DNA from: Posidonia oceanica
Lineage: Eukaryota; Streptophyta; Magnoliopsida; Alismatales; Posidoniaceae
Assembly: GCA_037176725.1 (NCBI GenBank)
Contig: JAZBRS010000029.1
Coordinates: 124,219,001-124,283,000 of the forward strand
DNA: 64,000 nt
Direction: 5' to 3'
Shown piece after piece: positions 33,687-45,431 of the stretch; position 1 is the first letter of the stretch, and each line of letters starts with the position of its first letter. The position numbers and the translations under genes were made by a program. The notes under the pieces were generated by a model, which searched no databases, had not been told where the DNA came from, and was given only the letters and a program-made list of their open reading frames with translations.

Positions 33687-34359
33687 TGTAGTAATCCCGG
33701 TGTTCAGATTGTCCATGCACGATGCTAAAGCTCACGTGCACTGATTAGAATTAGGTTCACTATTAACGGCTGTGTCCGAGAAGGATGACTTAACTCGAAA
33801 ACACTTAAAAAAGGGAAAAGAGGAAAGAAAAGAAGAAGATAAGAGAAATCAGAGTTGCCACCATGTCTATTAAGTCAGGAGACAAGGAAAACCAGGGAAA
33901 TGCGTGAATAAACACGCAAAACCAAGCAAAAGATGCAATGAGATGCAAATGATGTGACTCGTGCCTAGGATAAGGGCAATATGGTCATTGCGGGCCATGA
34001 GAAAGGGCAAGGACTCCTGTTACGTGCGAGGAAGGTGTTAGGCACCCCCGACACGCCCGAGAATCGGTCTTTCTAGGCTTACGCTCGCATACGCAGGGAA
34101 ATGCATACTTTGAATGCCTAAGTGCCATGAATGCCTAATTAGATGCTCATAGGTGTGCTCTAAGTGATGAAATGCGTGCAAGGAATTAAACATGCAATCT
34201 AAGTGCTCAGCAGTGCTGTCTGTGTTCCAAACCGGGCAAACCTTGGTCCGTGAGAACTCCAGACAGTAAGCATTACTGCCCTAAATGCAAATGCAGGCAA
34301 TAAAACAAAACAATGATAAAACCAGGCAATGCGGGCGACATGCAAAGGAAACAACGTCA

Positions 34360-34745
34360 AACACGTAAAACGGTGCAAGGAACAAAAGCAGGCATGCAAA
34401 ACGATGCAAGAAACAAAGCAGGCACGCAAAACGGTGTAAGAAACAAAGCAGGCAAGCAAAACAGTGTAAGAAACAAAGCAGCACACAAAATGGTGTGAAA
34501 ATAAGCGAAAACAAATGCGGACACGCAAAACAGTGCAAAAACGAGCAAAAACAGATACAGGTGCGAAAAACGATGCGAAAACAGGCGAAAATAGATGCCG
34601 ACACGCAAAATGGTGTGAAAACGAGCAAAAACAAATACGGGCACGCAAAACAGTGCGAAAATAGGCGAAAACAGATGCTGGCACGCAAAACGGTGTGAAA
34701 ACGAGCAAAAATAGATGCGAGTGCGCAAAACGATGCAAAAATACG
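34360..34745 (-). repeat. Tandem array in solo LTR
   Basis: Copies of CACGCAAAACGGTGTAAG and AAACAAAGCAGG, then longer GTGCGAAAACGAGCAAAAACAGATGC units, repeat about 12 times. This is the counterpart of 21592-21990 with a different monomer mix. Confidence 0.85.
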
Positions 34746-37700
34746 CAAAGAGGAGGAATCAAACAAGTAAAGAGGCAAGCGATGTAAGTGTGAAGACAAA
34801 CACCGCATAAGGACCATGCAATGCAGGTGTGAAGACCTGCAAAGGGGAAAGAATGCAAGCAAAGGGATCACCACTATTCTGCGGTTGTTTCCCACTAATC
34901 CGTCCCACGATGTGTCCTACACGCTGCCTAGAGCTCGCAATGCAATCGGATCGTGGAAAAGGGGGAAGAGGGCCGCAATCAGTAGTGAATCTAAGGAAAA
35001 CTCAACCCAAAGACACCAAGAGTACGCGAAAAGAGGGAGTAGAGTTGATAGGCAAGAAGAGGAAGTCCTAGTCTACATGCATGGAAAACGCAGGGCGAAA
35101 ACAATGCATGCAATGCAAGTGATATGCAACAAAGTGCTATGCAGAGATTCAGAAGGACTTACCTTGGAGATCTGAGACCTGATCTGAGGAGAACTTGGTC
35201 AGCATGGGAGTCTGCTCCACCAAGGTGATCCGGGTAACTTGGTTGTGAAGATCCGGCGGTCCGATCGAGCATTACACAGGCCTCAATATCAGAAGACCTA
35301 AGAACCAGGGGAGGAGAAGGGATCTAAGTGTAAAAAGGTCCTAGGGGTGTGCAGAACAGGTCCTCCCACATACATGGGAGCTAAAAGTGCTTAAAAGTGT
35401 ACAAAAAAGCTAAGTGCAGTGATGTATGGGTGCTATGCATGCCAAAATGCAAAAAAGGACCTAAATGTGATGATTTTGAAAAGTTAGGGATCTATATGCA
35501 ATGTTTTTGAAAAGTTAGGGACCTGGATGCAAACAAATGCAAAGTTAGGGACCTAAATGCAAAGTTTTTGAAACCTAGGGGCCTAAATGCAATGTTTTTG
35601 AAAACCTAAGGGTCTAAATGCAATGTTTTTGAAAACCTGAGGGTCTGGATGCAAATAAAGCAAGTTTCTGGGTTTTTTGATAATGTAATAAGGTTTTAAA
35701 ATGGATTAAATGAAATCTAAATGAACTAAGGATCTAAATGCAAATACAAAGAAATGCAGGGTCTGAAATGCAATTTAATATGAAAAATGCAAATAAATGA
35801 ATGCTGTGCATGCATACAGTGGACTAAAATGCAATTTTAAAACATGTAGGAGCTAAAATGCAATTTAATATGGAAAAAATGCAAACTAAATGTATGCTGT
35901 GAATTATGCAGAGGACTAAAGTGCAATTTAAAAACATACAGGGACTGAAATGCAATTTAATATGGTAAAGTATGCAATTAAATGATTTTTCCTAACATGC
36001 TGAGGACTAAAATACAATAATAAAATAAAACAGGATAAAAGTGCAATGCAATATGGTAAAATAAGAGATTAAATGAATTTAACAACTGAACTGAGGATTG
36101 ATTTGCAAATAAAATAAACAACAAGACTTAAAAGCATTGTAATAAAGTAAAAACAGGCATTTAAATGACATTTATCAACCACAGGACTTAGATGCAAAAT
36201 AAATACATTACTGGGCTGGAAACTAAGAAACATAAAAGTATTTTGAACTACAGTTGGACTAGCATGCAAATAAAATAAATGACTGAGCTAAAACTAAAGA
36301 AAACTTAAAAGCTTTGAACTGCAGAGGACTAACATGTAATAAAAATAACTAGCAGGACCAAAACTAAAACAAAACTAAAGTTTTTAAACTACAATAGGAC
36401 TAACATGCAAATAAAGGAAACTACATATTTTTTATGCAATTTTATATGGTTTTTATTCAGGATTAAATGAAACTTAAACTGTGATTGGACCCGAAAGCAA
36501 ATAGAAGAAACTTCGAGGCAGAAATGCAATGTAGTGGTAAAATTTGTAAGATAAGCAAAAATAAAAACAAAACCAAATGTACGGCATTAAACTATTATGC
36601 TTACTGTAGCGGGAATAGTGGCATGCGGAGGATGTCGCCAGCGAAGTTGCTGCACAGCGGAGGAGAGGTGGAGCTGCTTAGCGGGCGGCCCGGGGAGGCG
36701 AGCGGCGTGCTGGCGGAGGCACAGTGGGGCTCGGGCTGGCCTGCGGAGCAGCGTGGCGGCGCGGGGAGGCGAGCGGCGTGCTGCTTCGGCGGCCGGCGCC
36801 GAGGAAGAAGGCCAACTCCAGTGAGCTTCTGGCGGTGCTACGGAGCTCGAAATCCGAAAAAAAAATATATGGGGACAGAGAGGGGAACGAGGCGGATCTA
36901 GTGGTGGGCTTGTTTGGCTTTTTCGTACGCCGAGGTGGTCGCAGAAATTCGGGAAAGTTCTACTCTTTTCTCTCTCTTCTCTTCTTCTCTTCCACTGCTC
37001 TTCTGCCTTTCTCTCTCTGGCTTCTGGGTTCGGGAAAGGTATGGTCTGTTGGAGGTGGTGGCCTGGGTTGTGGTCTGAGGGTTGGCTGTGTGTGGTGTGG
37101 GTGCTTGCTGTGGTGGGTTTTGTTGGCTGTCTGTGGGTTGGTTTTGGCCAGAAAGAGAGGAGTGAAGGAAGAAGGTCTGGGAGAGAGGGAGAGTGGTGAA
37201 GAGATATTGGCTGCTGGTGTTTTCTCTGGTTTTTTCTCCTCCTTCCACCTTCTCCTTTTTTCTCTTGGTTTTGCTGGTTGGGTTTTTGTCTGTGAAGGTC
37301 TGTGTGTATGGCCGTGTGGTCAAGGGAAGTGGTCAAGGCATGGGAGGGGGCTTGGCAGGATCATGGTGGTGGAGTCAAGGGGATGATGGTGAGGATCTTG
37401 GGTGTCAGCTAGGTTTTGAAAAAAAAGAGGAGAGGCTGTCGTTTGTGGCTTGAGAGGAGGAAGAGAGAAGAAGAAGAATAGGAGGAAGAAGGTGGGCTGT
37501 GGGCTGAAGGAAAATGTTGGGAAGAAAAGAAGAAAAAGAGAAGTGGGCCGGGTCTATGGAAGTGGGGAAAGAGGAGAAAGAAATAGAGAAGGAAAGAAGG
37601 AGGAAAAAGAAGAAGAAAGAAGAAAAAGAAGAAGAAGAAAAAAAGAAAAGAAAGAAAAGGAATTTGGGTTTTGATTTTTTAAAGTTGGGCTTGTTTTAGA

Positions 37701-38736
37701 GTATAAGTAATTATTTTTAGGTCTTCGTTTTAATTATTCTTTTAGGTTCATTAATAGTTTTCTTAAGTTTTTTCCTTGATTGTTTTAATTGTTTGAATTT
37801 TCTTCTTGAATTAAGTTTGTTTTTTGATTTTAAGTTTTCTTTTCCATTTTAAGTTTGTTAATGGTTTTTAAGTTTTTTTTTTTAATTTGATTAAGTTTGT
37901 TGATTGTTTTTAAGTTTTTTAATTTGATTAAGTTTGTTGATTGTTTTAAAGTTTTTTAAATTGATTAAGTCTTTGCCCTTTGATTTTAATTATTAATTGG
38001 TTTTAAATTTGTCTTCTTTTTAGTTGTTAATTGTTTAAGTTTTTCTCTTAATTGTTTGCTTAGAGTTTTTTAATTTGTTTTGATTATTTAAGTTTGTTCT
38101 TTTTTATTTTAAGTTTGTTAGTTGTTTTAATTTTCTTTTGATGGTTTTAAGGGTTTTGATTGGATTTTTAGATTGTTTTTTAAGAGTTTTGAGTGGTTTT
38201 TCTTATGTTTGCTTCTTTAATTGTTTTTAATGGGTTTTGATTTGCTTTAATTGTCTTTAAGTTTTGAAATTTGTTTTTTAATTGTTTTAGGTCTTGAAGT
38301 TTGTTTTTTAATTGTTTTAAATTGTTTTTAAGTCTTTTAGTTTGTTTTAATTTGTTTTTGATTAGTTTTAACTGTTTTTGGGTTGTTTCGATTTGCCTTT
38401 AATTAGATTTTCTTTTGAATTATTTTTAGGCGTTTAATTTATTTTTCTGGTTGGATTTTTCTCTTTAATTGTTTTAAGAAGTGTTAAATGGGGTTGATGA
38501 TGAGTTTAGAGAAGAAGGGAGAAGAAGAAAGGGGGAGAATAGTGAAGAAAGAGAAAAGGATAATCAGGAGAGAGAAAAAGAATAATCAGGAGAGAGAAAA
38601 TGATAATCGGGAGAGATATGGAGGATAAAGACCTGAATTTGGAAGGGTTTTGTGTAGGTGTGTTCCTAGGATTTAGAGGGATGTGATCTAGGGTTTTCTA
38701 TGATTTTAGATGGGATTTTGAAGGGTTTTTGGAAGG

Positions 38737-39060
38737 TTTAGGGTTTAGGGTTTTGAAAGAGTTTTGGTTTAGGGTTTTCTAAGGTTTTGGAAGGATTGTT
38801 TTACCTAGGTTTTCTAGGGTTTTTGGATGGTTTTCTAGGTTGAAGAGAGGATGGGTTTTCCTAGGGTTTTTGGGTAGTTTTCTAGGTTGAAAAAATGTTG
38901 GTTTTCCTAGGGTTTTTGGGTAGTTTTCTAGGTTGAAGAAATGTAGGTTTTCCTAGGATTTTTGGGTAGTTTTCTATGTTGAAGAAATGTAGGTTTTCCT
39001 AGGGTTTTTGTGTAGTTTTCTAGGTTGAAGAAATGTTGGTTTTCTTAGGGTTTTTGGAGT
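38737..39060 (-). repeat. 46-bp array with telomere-repeat-like words in solo LTR U3
   Basis: TTTAGGGTTTAGGG, two plant telomere units, stands at 38737-38750. From 38860 a unit containing TTTTCCTAGGGTTTTTGGG recurs at 38906, 38952, 38998 and 39044, a 46-bp period. On the element strand each gives AAACCCTAGG, close to the plant telobox core AAACCCTA. The T1 LTRs have the words but not the array. Confidence 0.85.
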
Positions 39061-39175
39061 GGTTTTGGTTTAGGGAATGGGTGTGATTTTGGGTTTGGTT
39101 TTGGGGTTTGATCCAGAAGCCACCAGAGAGAGATTCCACCAATTTAGCCTGTCAAAATGGGGTGTCAACACCATC

Positions 39176-39352
39176 TATCTTCGACCGATAAGTCCAACAT
39201 CTTATCATCTGCATTTGCAATCAACCTTCGGCTGATGCTCCAAAACCATCTATCTTTAGCCAATAAGTCCGATATTCTATTACCAACAATCTAACCTTCC
39301 GGCTCTATCACCAACAATATAACCTTCCGGCTGATGCTCCAAAACAATCTAA
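39176..39352 (+). mobile_element. T2-prime remnant resumed: start of its 3' UTR tandem array
   Basis: Directly after the second CCATC the T2 array restarts (CGATAAGTCCAACATCTTATC, ATGCTCCAAAACCATCTATC). It is cut after TCTAACC at 39353-39354, where LTR sequence begins. Confidence 0.88.
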
Positions 39353-40872
39353 CCGAAGGTGTGGTTGGGTTCCTGGAAGCGTCATCAAGCTTCCCTAACC
39401 CATACCGGTATTTTAGGCTTCGCCACCGCGGCGAATTATAGCATTGAAGTCCGACCATCGGACTGCCAGGTCAGGCGCCAGCTTAGGCGGCGATTGACCT
39501 GCAACATCACCTGTCTGCTGGTCCAACTTTGAGGCGTTGCTCCGGCCACCTCGAGGTCCCATTTTGCTTGTTGAATATATGCTTTTCATCTCTGTTGAAT
39601 GCTCTATATACCTGCGTGAATGGTTTACTATTCTGATTGCTCGTAAGTTCCAGATCCGGCCTCAAACTTGGCTGTTTGAACTACCGAAGTTGCAGGCCTG
39701 TCGCCGGTGCAACCGGCGACTCGACTGCAACTCTAGTTAGTTCTCCGGCCAACTTCCGGCCATTGTATCTCAGGACTTACACGCCCATTTTATGATCTGA
39801 ATGCATGTTTTTGTTCCGCGTTGAACCAACTTTAGCTCCGTGAGGTTTATTTCAAGTTTCAGCATGTCTATCTTGCCTATTCTCGGCAATGAAGGCCTCT
39901 GCTCGGGAGGACTGTTAGCAGTGAAGCCGCCTGGTGTAGCGGCAACCAGCCTCGACGCCCCTATGTGCGGTGACTGGGCTGGTTGTTGCCCTGACTGGTG
40001 ACCCACCTGTAGTCTGAGCAGCTGGCGAGCCTCTGATTTTTCGACACCCCGCTTTGGTTTTTCGACCTCGTTTACGTGCAAATCTAGTTGTTTAGCATGC
40101 TGTCTTTGGTTTCCAAGTTATTATTTTCAATTTCGCATCATTTTACGCCTCGATCGTGGCAGCAGCCGCTGCTGTGTGGGGAGCTCGTATTGCCGTCTGC
40201 CGCCTGTCTCACCGGCGACCGGAACAGGCGCCTGCCAGACCGGTGACCAAGCCCTGATCCAGATAGAGCACTGAACTGCCATTTGCACCGCCTTTCGCTT
40301 GTTTTCTTTGACGTCTTTATTTACAGTTTGCTTTCCTATTGTTTATTGCCTCTTTACAACGCCTCAATTTCGCTTAACTATTTTTAAAAAAGGTTTGCTA
40401 AGCTTTGCATTGGTTTATAAATTGCATTTTGCATACCGCTTTCGGACGTATATAAACCGGCATTCATTTGCCAACAATTTTCCATACTGTAGCGGATCAG
40501 TTAGAAAGACCGATTCCTCGGACGTGTCGGGGGTGCCTAACACCTTCCCCGCATGTAATAGGTGTCCATGCCCTTTCTCTGGACCGCATTGACTTTGTGT
40601 CATCCATTTACATTGGATCTTGCATGCTTTTGAAACACATATGTTTTCCTTGCATGTTCTTTACATGGTTTTCCTAGTTTTCCTAATTTAATAAATTAGG
40701 TGGCGACTCCCTTTCTTTTATTTTACTTTCCTTTTACGTTTGCCTCTGTTTTCTGGTGTTTTCGAGTTGAAGATCCCTCCTCGGAACCAACCGCTAATAG
40801 CAACCTAATCTCGGTCGGTGCACGCGAGCTTTGGTAGTGTGCATGGACGATCCGATTTTCAGGTTTACTACA
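39353..40872 (+). repeat. Left LTR of T2, truncated
   Basis: 39352-40872 matches 56624-58145. It ends TTTACTACA at 40872, one base before the primer site. The first 1.24 kb is missing, replaced by the T2-prime array. The core box is at 40504-40567, and TGGCGACTCC after AATAAATTAGG at 40701-40710. Confidence 0.93.
40701..40710 (+). other. Primer-site-like word in T2 left LTR
   Basis: TGGCGACTCC is identical to the first ten bases of the true T2 primer site (40874) and lies 162 bp before the LTR end. An AATAAA stands about 10 bp upstream. Confidence 0.8.
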
Positions 40873-40873
40873 A

Positions 40874-40891
40874 TGGCGACTCCGTTAGGGA
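40874..40891 (+). promoter_or_regulatory. Primer binding site of T2 (tRNA-Arg type)
   Basis: TGGCGACTCCGTTAGGGA follows the LTR end CTACA after one base. It matches the tRNA-Arg(ACG) 3' end as I remember it at 16 of 18 positions, including the first eleven. Confidence 0.88.
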
Positions 40892-42092
40892 AACCAGACT
40901 CCGACTTTCGTTCCCACTCCTCCACTTTATGTGTGGCTTACTTATATGCTTAGCTTAGTACCTGTTGCCTTGTTTATTTGCTTACAGCATTATGCTTTAC
41001 ACATTGCTTATCTCAGCATTTAATTACTTTACCTGCTTATCTGTTGCCTTAATTCAAGCACTTTCCTTATTTCAGCATTCGACTACCATGCTTGCATGAT
41101 TATTGCTTTAATCCATGCCTTTTGTCTAATGCTTGGTTTATTTTACACAAATATGCCATGCCACTACACTAATGCACATACCATGCCTTTACATGCCTTT
41201 TGACGTGCTGATTGTTTTTCATTTTCACTAGGCATGTCCACAACACTAGCACATGCCATGAGCATGCTTTTTGCAATGATGTATGATGTTTGCCTGCCAT
41301 GTTTGGGTGATTTTCTTCCCTTTTTGCATTAAGCCTAAGGACAATTAGAGACTGATTACTTCCCCCATGGCTAACTAAAAATGGCAAGTAAAAATAAGTT
41401 CTAGGCACAACTAAAGCCATCAACACACCTGCACCCCCTTTGGGTTAATAAAATATGCAAGGTAAAAGACTTTAATCATTTGCATGAAGCATCATATAGG
41501 GCATGCATCTTCTCATCTGAGTCCACCTACCAGTCTAAGAAGGACAGTCCTAGCCTCTTGCCCCACTACTTTGGCATGGCGTAGGTCAGTCGGTCTGTCC
41601 CCCCTTGTCAGGGGTCGTGTCGGTACTAATGGAGGGTACCACCCACACTTCGGCAGGGTCGAGGCCACCAGCGCACCACCTTGTTACTACCTGAGCTTTG
41701 GCCAGCATTTAGACAGGGACCCGCCTTTTTCTAGCCTGAGTCGGTGACCCGTACACTTATGAGTGTCCGAAGTAGACTACCTACTAGGATACACTAGCTT
41801 GGTGAGAGAGAGCATGCTAGAAAGCATACATGTCATTCATGCCATAATTAAATGCATTTGCATTTCATTTTCAGGTTCTAACCCTTGTTTTCGTTTGTGT
41901 TGTGTCGAGCAAAGGTCAGTGAGCGAGTTCCCTAGCTAGAGCTTGAGCCTTTCCTCTTACTGACACTCCTGTTGAGACACCTGCTCTCGACCATCCTCTT
42001 CCGAGCTATCCGCCTTCGCGACGATAGCTCCTCCTAGGATTCGTCCTCTCTCATTTCGTCACAGCCCCATTTTCACTCGCTCTCGATCAGCG
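40892..42092 (+). other. T2 5' leader
   Basis: This is untranslated. It is rich in GCTTA and GCATG words in the first 400 bp. It shares blocks with the T1 leader near 41500-41780 (CATCTTCTCATCTGAGTCCACCT, GGTGACCCGTACAC in part). An 87-residue ORF at 41484 is not conserved as protein in T1. Confidence 0.65.
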
Positions 42093-43691
42093 ATGGCCCA
42101 GCGCACTAATGAACCCCTACTTACTGTTGTCTCGGAGGGGATTTCCGCTTCGGTCCCTCCGACTCTCGCTTCCACTCGCTTTGTGCCCACTATGACACTA
42201 GGGTTTCCCCCTCTGGTGTCTGGGGCACCCCAGTATGCTGCGGGGCATTGGCAGAGCCATGCCCCTCAGGATCCGGTCACGAAGCCCATCTTGATGACCC
42301 CAACCCGCGCTCCGGAGGCGCCTTTGACCCCTCCTTCCCATGGCTATGTCACTCTCGACATCCCTCCTACTGCGGCGACCCTTGCCATAGATTCCCTATC
42401 TCTTGGACAGTCTGTGTCCCGACCTCTTGAATCTGGTCCCCTGCTGGTACTGCACCTCAACATTCCCACTAACGGGACGCCTGACATGCAGTACCAGCAC
42501 CTGATGGAGCTTGCCCATAGGCTGCAGGGCATGGCTCTATCGGTTTGCCCATCTTTCATTCCTACTGCTCCTGAGGTTCCCCTGCAACCTACTCCTACAC
42601 ATCATGCATTCCCCTCTGCACTCCCGCCTGGACCATCGCCCCAGCTACTCACTGCTCCGGCGATGGGAGCACGGTTTCCGCCTCCTGCATCTTCACAGCA
42701 TGCACCTCCGCCACCTGGTGGCCAGTCCTTCGGGCTGGTTGGAGCACAGTACCCCACAGGCTCGTCGCCTGCCGCCGTGCTGGCGCGGCCACTGTTGCTC
42801 CAGCACTCTGCACCCACTGCACAGCATGTTATCTATCCCCCCTTGCATCAAGATTAGACATCCGCATGCATCCCCTCTTACACAGCACCCACACACGGGT
42901 ACGCCGGCCATCCCATCGCATCACCAAGCGATGCAATGGTGGATTTGGAGGAGCACCTCGGTACGACCCAATCGACGTATGTGGCCCCTACCCCTACTGC
43001 ACCATCTCCTTTGGCAGCAAATCCAGACCCCATCAATAACAGGATGGACGTTCTGGAGAAAGCACTACGTCTAGTGCAGGGTACTGACCACCGCTCCTAC
43101 CAATTCCGGGACCTCTGCTACTTTCCAGAGGCGGTACTCCCACCGAAATTCAGAATCCCGGACTTTTAAAAATACAATGGTAGGGGCTGTCCCATAGCCC
43201 ATCTGAAGGCGTACTGCGGTGATCTCGTTCAGCTTCAGGCTGACGAGAGGTTGCTGATCCGTCTGTTCCATAAAAGTTTAATAGGCTTGGCCCTCAAGTG
43301 GTTCACATCGCTTGACATGACCACCATCAAGACTTGGAATGACCTAAGCCAGGCGTTTCTGGAACAATACTCCTTCAACCATGACCTGGTCCCAAAGCAT
43401 TATCGCTCGGCCGGTCTATTCTGCCGCACTAGCCCAGCAAGGACAATACCAAAGGCAGAGACGGTCTCTCTCAGATCGGTGGAAGTTCGCCCCACTAGCG
43501 AAACTGCTGAGTGCCATCCTTCCTAAGGTTGCGTCGCTCCTGAGCTTTTTGGAGATTCGTCTGCTGCCAAACCCACTTCCGCATTGGCATAAGGCGAATC
43601 TCTTCTGCAACTTCCATCGGAATACCATTCGACGGATAGCTGCTTCACCCTACGAAATGCTATTAAGGACCAAATCGAATCGGGAACGATT
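42093..43691 (+). pseudogene. gag: T2 gag, broken and internally deleted
   Basis: The start ATG at 42093 (MAQRTNEPLL) matches T1. The Pro-rich N-terminus is followed by MDVLEKALRLVQG at about 43044 and SLIGLALKWFTSLD and TWNDLSQAFLEQY near 43280-43370. Stops lie at 42855 (TAG) and 43167 (TAA). After NHDLVPK (about 43393) some 470 bp present in T1 is absent, removing the second half of the gag core and shifting the frame. A further shift inside the zinc knuckle (FCNFHRN, near 43620) returns to the first frame. The coat protein would not be made intact. Confidence 0.87.
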
Positions 43692-45431
43692 GTGATCGAT
43701 ACGCACGAGGTTTCCACTTCTGCACCTCCCCCTGCATCAGCCCCTGCATTAGCTTCAGCATCTTCCCCTGCCAGCATCGTCCGCCAGCCTCTGCCGGAGC
43801 ACTCCTATTCGGGGGGCGCGGGAACCTCTGGAATTCACTCTCTTTTCCCCTCCGGGTCTGCCACGTCCGTGGTAGACCCCTCTGAGCTCATTCATGACAT
43901 TTCTGATCCCTTTCCAGTCTCTCTTTACCTTGCAGCTGTTGCCGGCTCCGAGTCGGGCGTTCATATGATCCGACCGCGTGCCAGGCCGGAGCGCTCTTCC
44001 GCGCCGCCCGCCATGCTTCCTCAGGCTCGAGCCCCTGTGCACCTTGTAGATAGGCCTTAGCTAGGATCCCCTGTACACCTCCCAGGTAGACCTCAGCTAG
44101 GATCCCCTATCCACCTGTTAGGTAGGCCTCAGCCTCCACCTACTTTGCCTTCCCAGCAACCTCCTCTATTCCCCCATCAACCAACAAACACCTATGCAGC
44201 CCCTCTTGTACTCACAGCACATGCTCCCGTGGTTATCAACCTAACCCAGGACACCCATCGCGTACCCTACAGCTACGCCTTAGAAATGTGTGCAGAAGTG
44301 ACGCGATCGGAGAGGGTCTACAAGCCTCCAGCATCGGTGGTTAGGCCTGGCCATCCAGAACCTGTTGTACATCCTTCCTCAGGCCAACCCGTTACACCTC
44401 CACCACCAGGCCAATCGCTTGTACCCACCACATCAGAGCCTGCTGCCAAAGCCACTCCTCCTACCACCAAAAAAGGCCAACCCAAGGCTGACATTACTTC
44501 CCAACTAAAGAAGGTTAGAGGCGACATTTCCATTTGGGACCTCATACACACATCCGCTGAACACTGCGAGGCTTTTCTTCACGTGTTCAAAGTCGCCCAT
44601 GTGTCCCAAACTATTGAATCTGCAGCCTTGGAAAGCATGGTAGGTATGATTGTGGAGCCCCAGGTCATCTCTTTCACAAGTGATGAGCTGCCTCTAGTGG
44701 GGATTAATCACAACCAACCCTTGTTGGTCACGATACAATTCAAAAACTTTTGCATTCCCCTCGTGCTGGTTAATAATGGTTCAGGCCTTAACGTCTGTCC
44801 CTTGCGTACAGCAACAAAGCTCGGATTCAAAGCCAAGGATATCACTCCAGCTATAAAGGGAATGATAGCTTTTGATAACACCCACCATGACGCTCTAGGG
44901 ATTTTGATTATTCCTCTCATCATTGGCCTGGTCACATTCGATGTGGAATTCTACGTCGTCGACTTGGAGCCTAATTTCAATTTTCTGCTTGGGCGTCCTT
45001 GGCTGCACAAGCATCAGGTCATCCCCTCGACCCTCCATTGCATGATCAAGTTTCGCCAAGGCGACGATGTCATCGTCGTCATGCAGAGAATTTTGAGAAG
45101 GAGCAAATCGAGGTGGTTTCCTCTGTCTCTTCATAGACTATCCCCTTTGACCTTGAGCTTTCAAATGCTTTATACCGTGTCAACCGGTGTGAGCCGGTTA
45201 ACTTTATTCCAGATCTTAAACGTGTCAACTCCTTGGCCGTTCACAATAACCCTTTCCGGATGGTTGAAAACGTCTATCACAGGTGGGGTTATGTCAAGGG
45301 GACACCACTCGGGCGATACGGCTAGGGAATCGCTGAGCCGATCGTGGCAGAGGAGCGAAGAGACACCAAGGGTCTTGGATACGACCCGCAGGCCAATGAG
45401 GACAGACTCCCGTAGCCAAAGAATCGGCTGA
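43692..45431 (+). pseudogene. pro: T2 gag tail, protease and G-patch-like motif
   Basis: Begins in the Pro/Ser-rich gag tail (MIDTHEVSTSAPPP) with a TAG at 44058. From 44145 the frame is open for 428 residues: EVTRSERVYKPP, then the protease core with NNGSGLNVCPL at residues 210-220. The usual active-site Asp is Asn210, so this copy lacks the catalytic residue; the distal FNFLLGRPWLH (278-288) is intact. A frameshift near 45083, after DDVIVVM, sends the frame off. The true continuation, in another frame, carries the G-patch-like WGYVKGTPLGRYG near 45281-45320 followed by a TAG. Confidence 0.85.

Larger units (their letters stand above)
33687..39170 (-). repeat. Solo LTR of a T1-type element (5484 bp)
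   Basis: Ends TGTAGTAATCCC at 33687 and GTGTCAACA at 39170 match the T1 LTR ends, and a 5-bp duplication flanks it, so it is one insertion later reduced by LTR-LTR recombination. It keeps the T1 block order: core box (34013-34079), 30-bp-type array (34360-34745), donor-like site (35157-35165), TGCAAT-rich repeats (35460-36450), GC-rich segment (36600-36850), homopurine tract (37450-37680), T-rich stretch (37680-38480) and telomere-like words (38690-39060). Its sequence is clearly diverged from the T1 LTRs, so it is a different subfamily or an older insertion. The ORFs inside (up to 249 residues) are compositional. Confidence 0.93.

Noticed and set aside
36587..37386. 249-residue minus and 220-residue plus ORFs in the solo LTR
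   Set aside because: GC-rich, low-complexity LTR segment; mutually antisense and not conserved in T1 LTRs.
38737..38750. Interstitial telomere (TTTAGGG)n
   Set aside because: Only two units, embedded in LTR sequence; better read as telobox-type promoter words.
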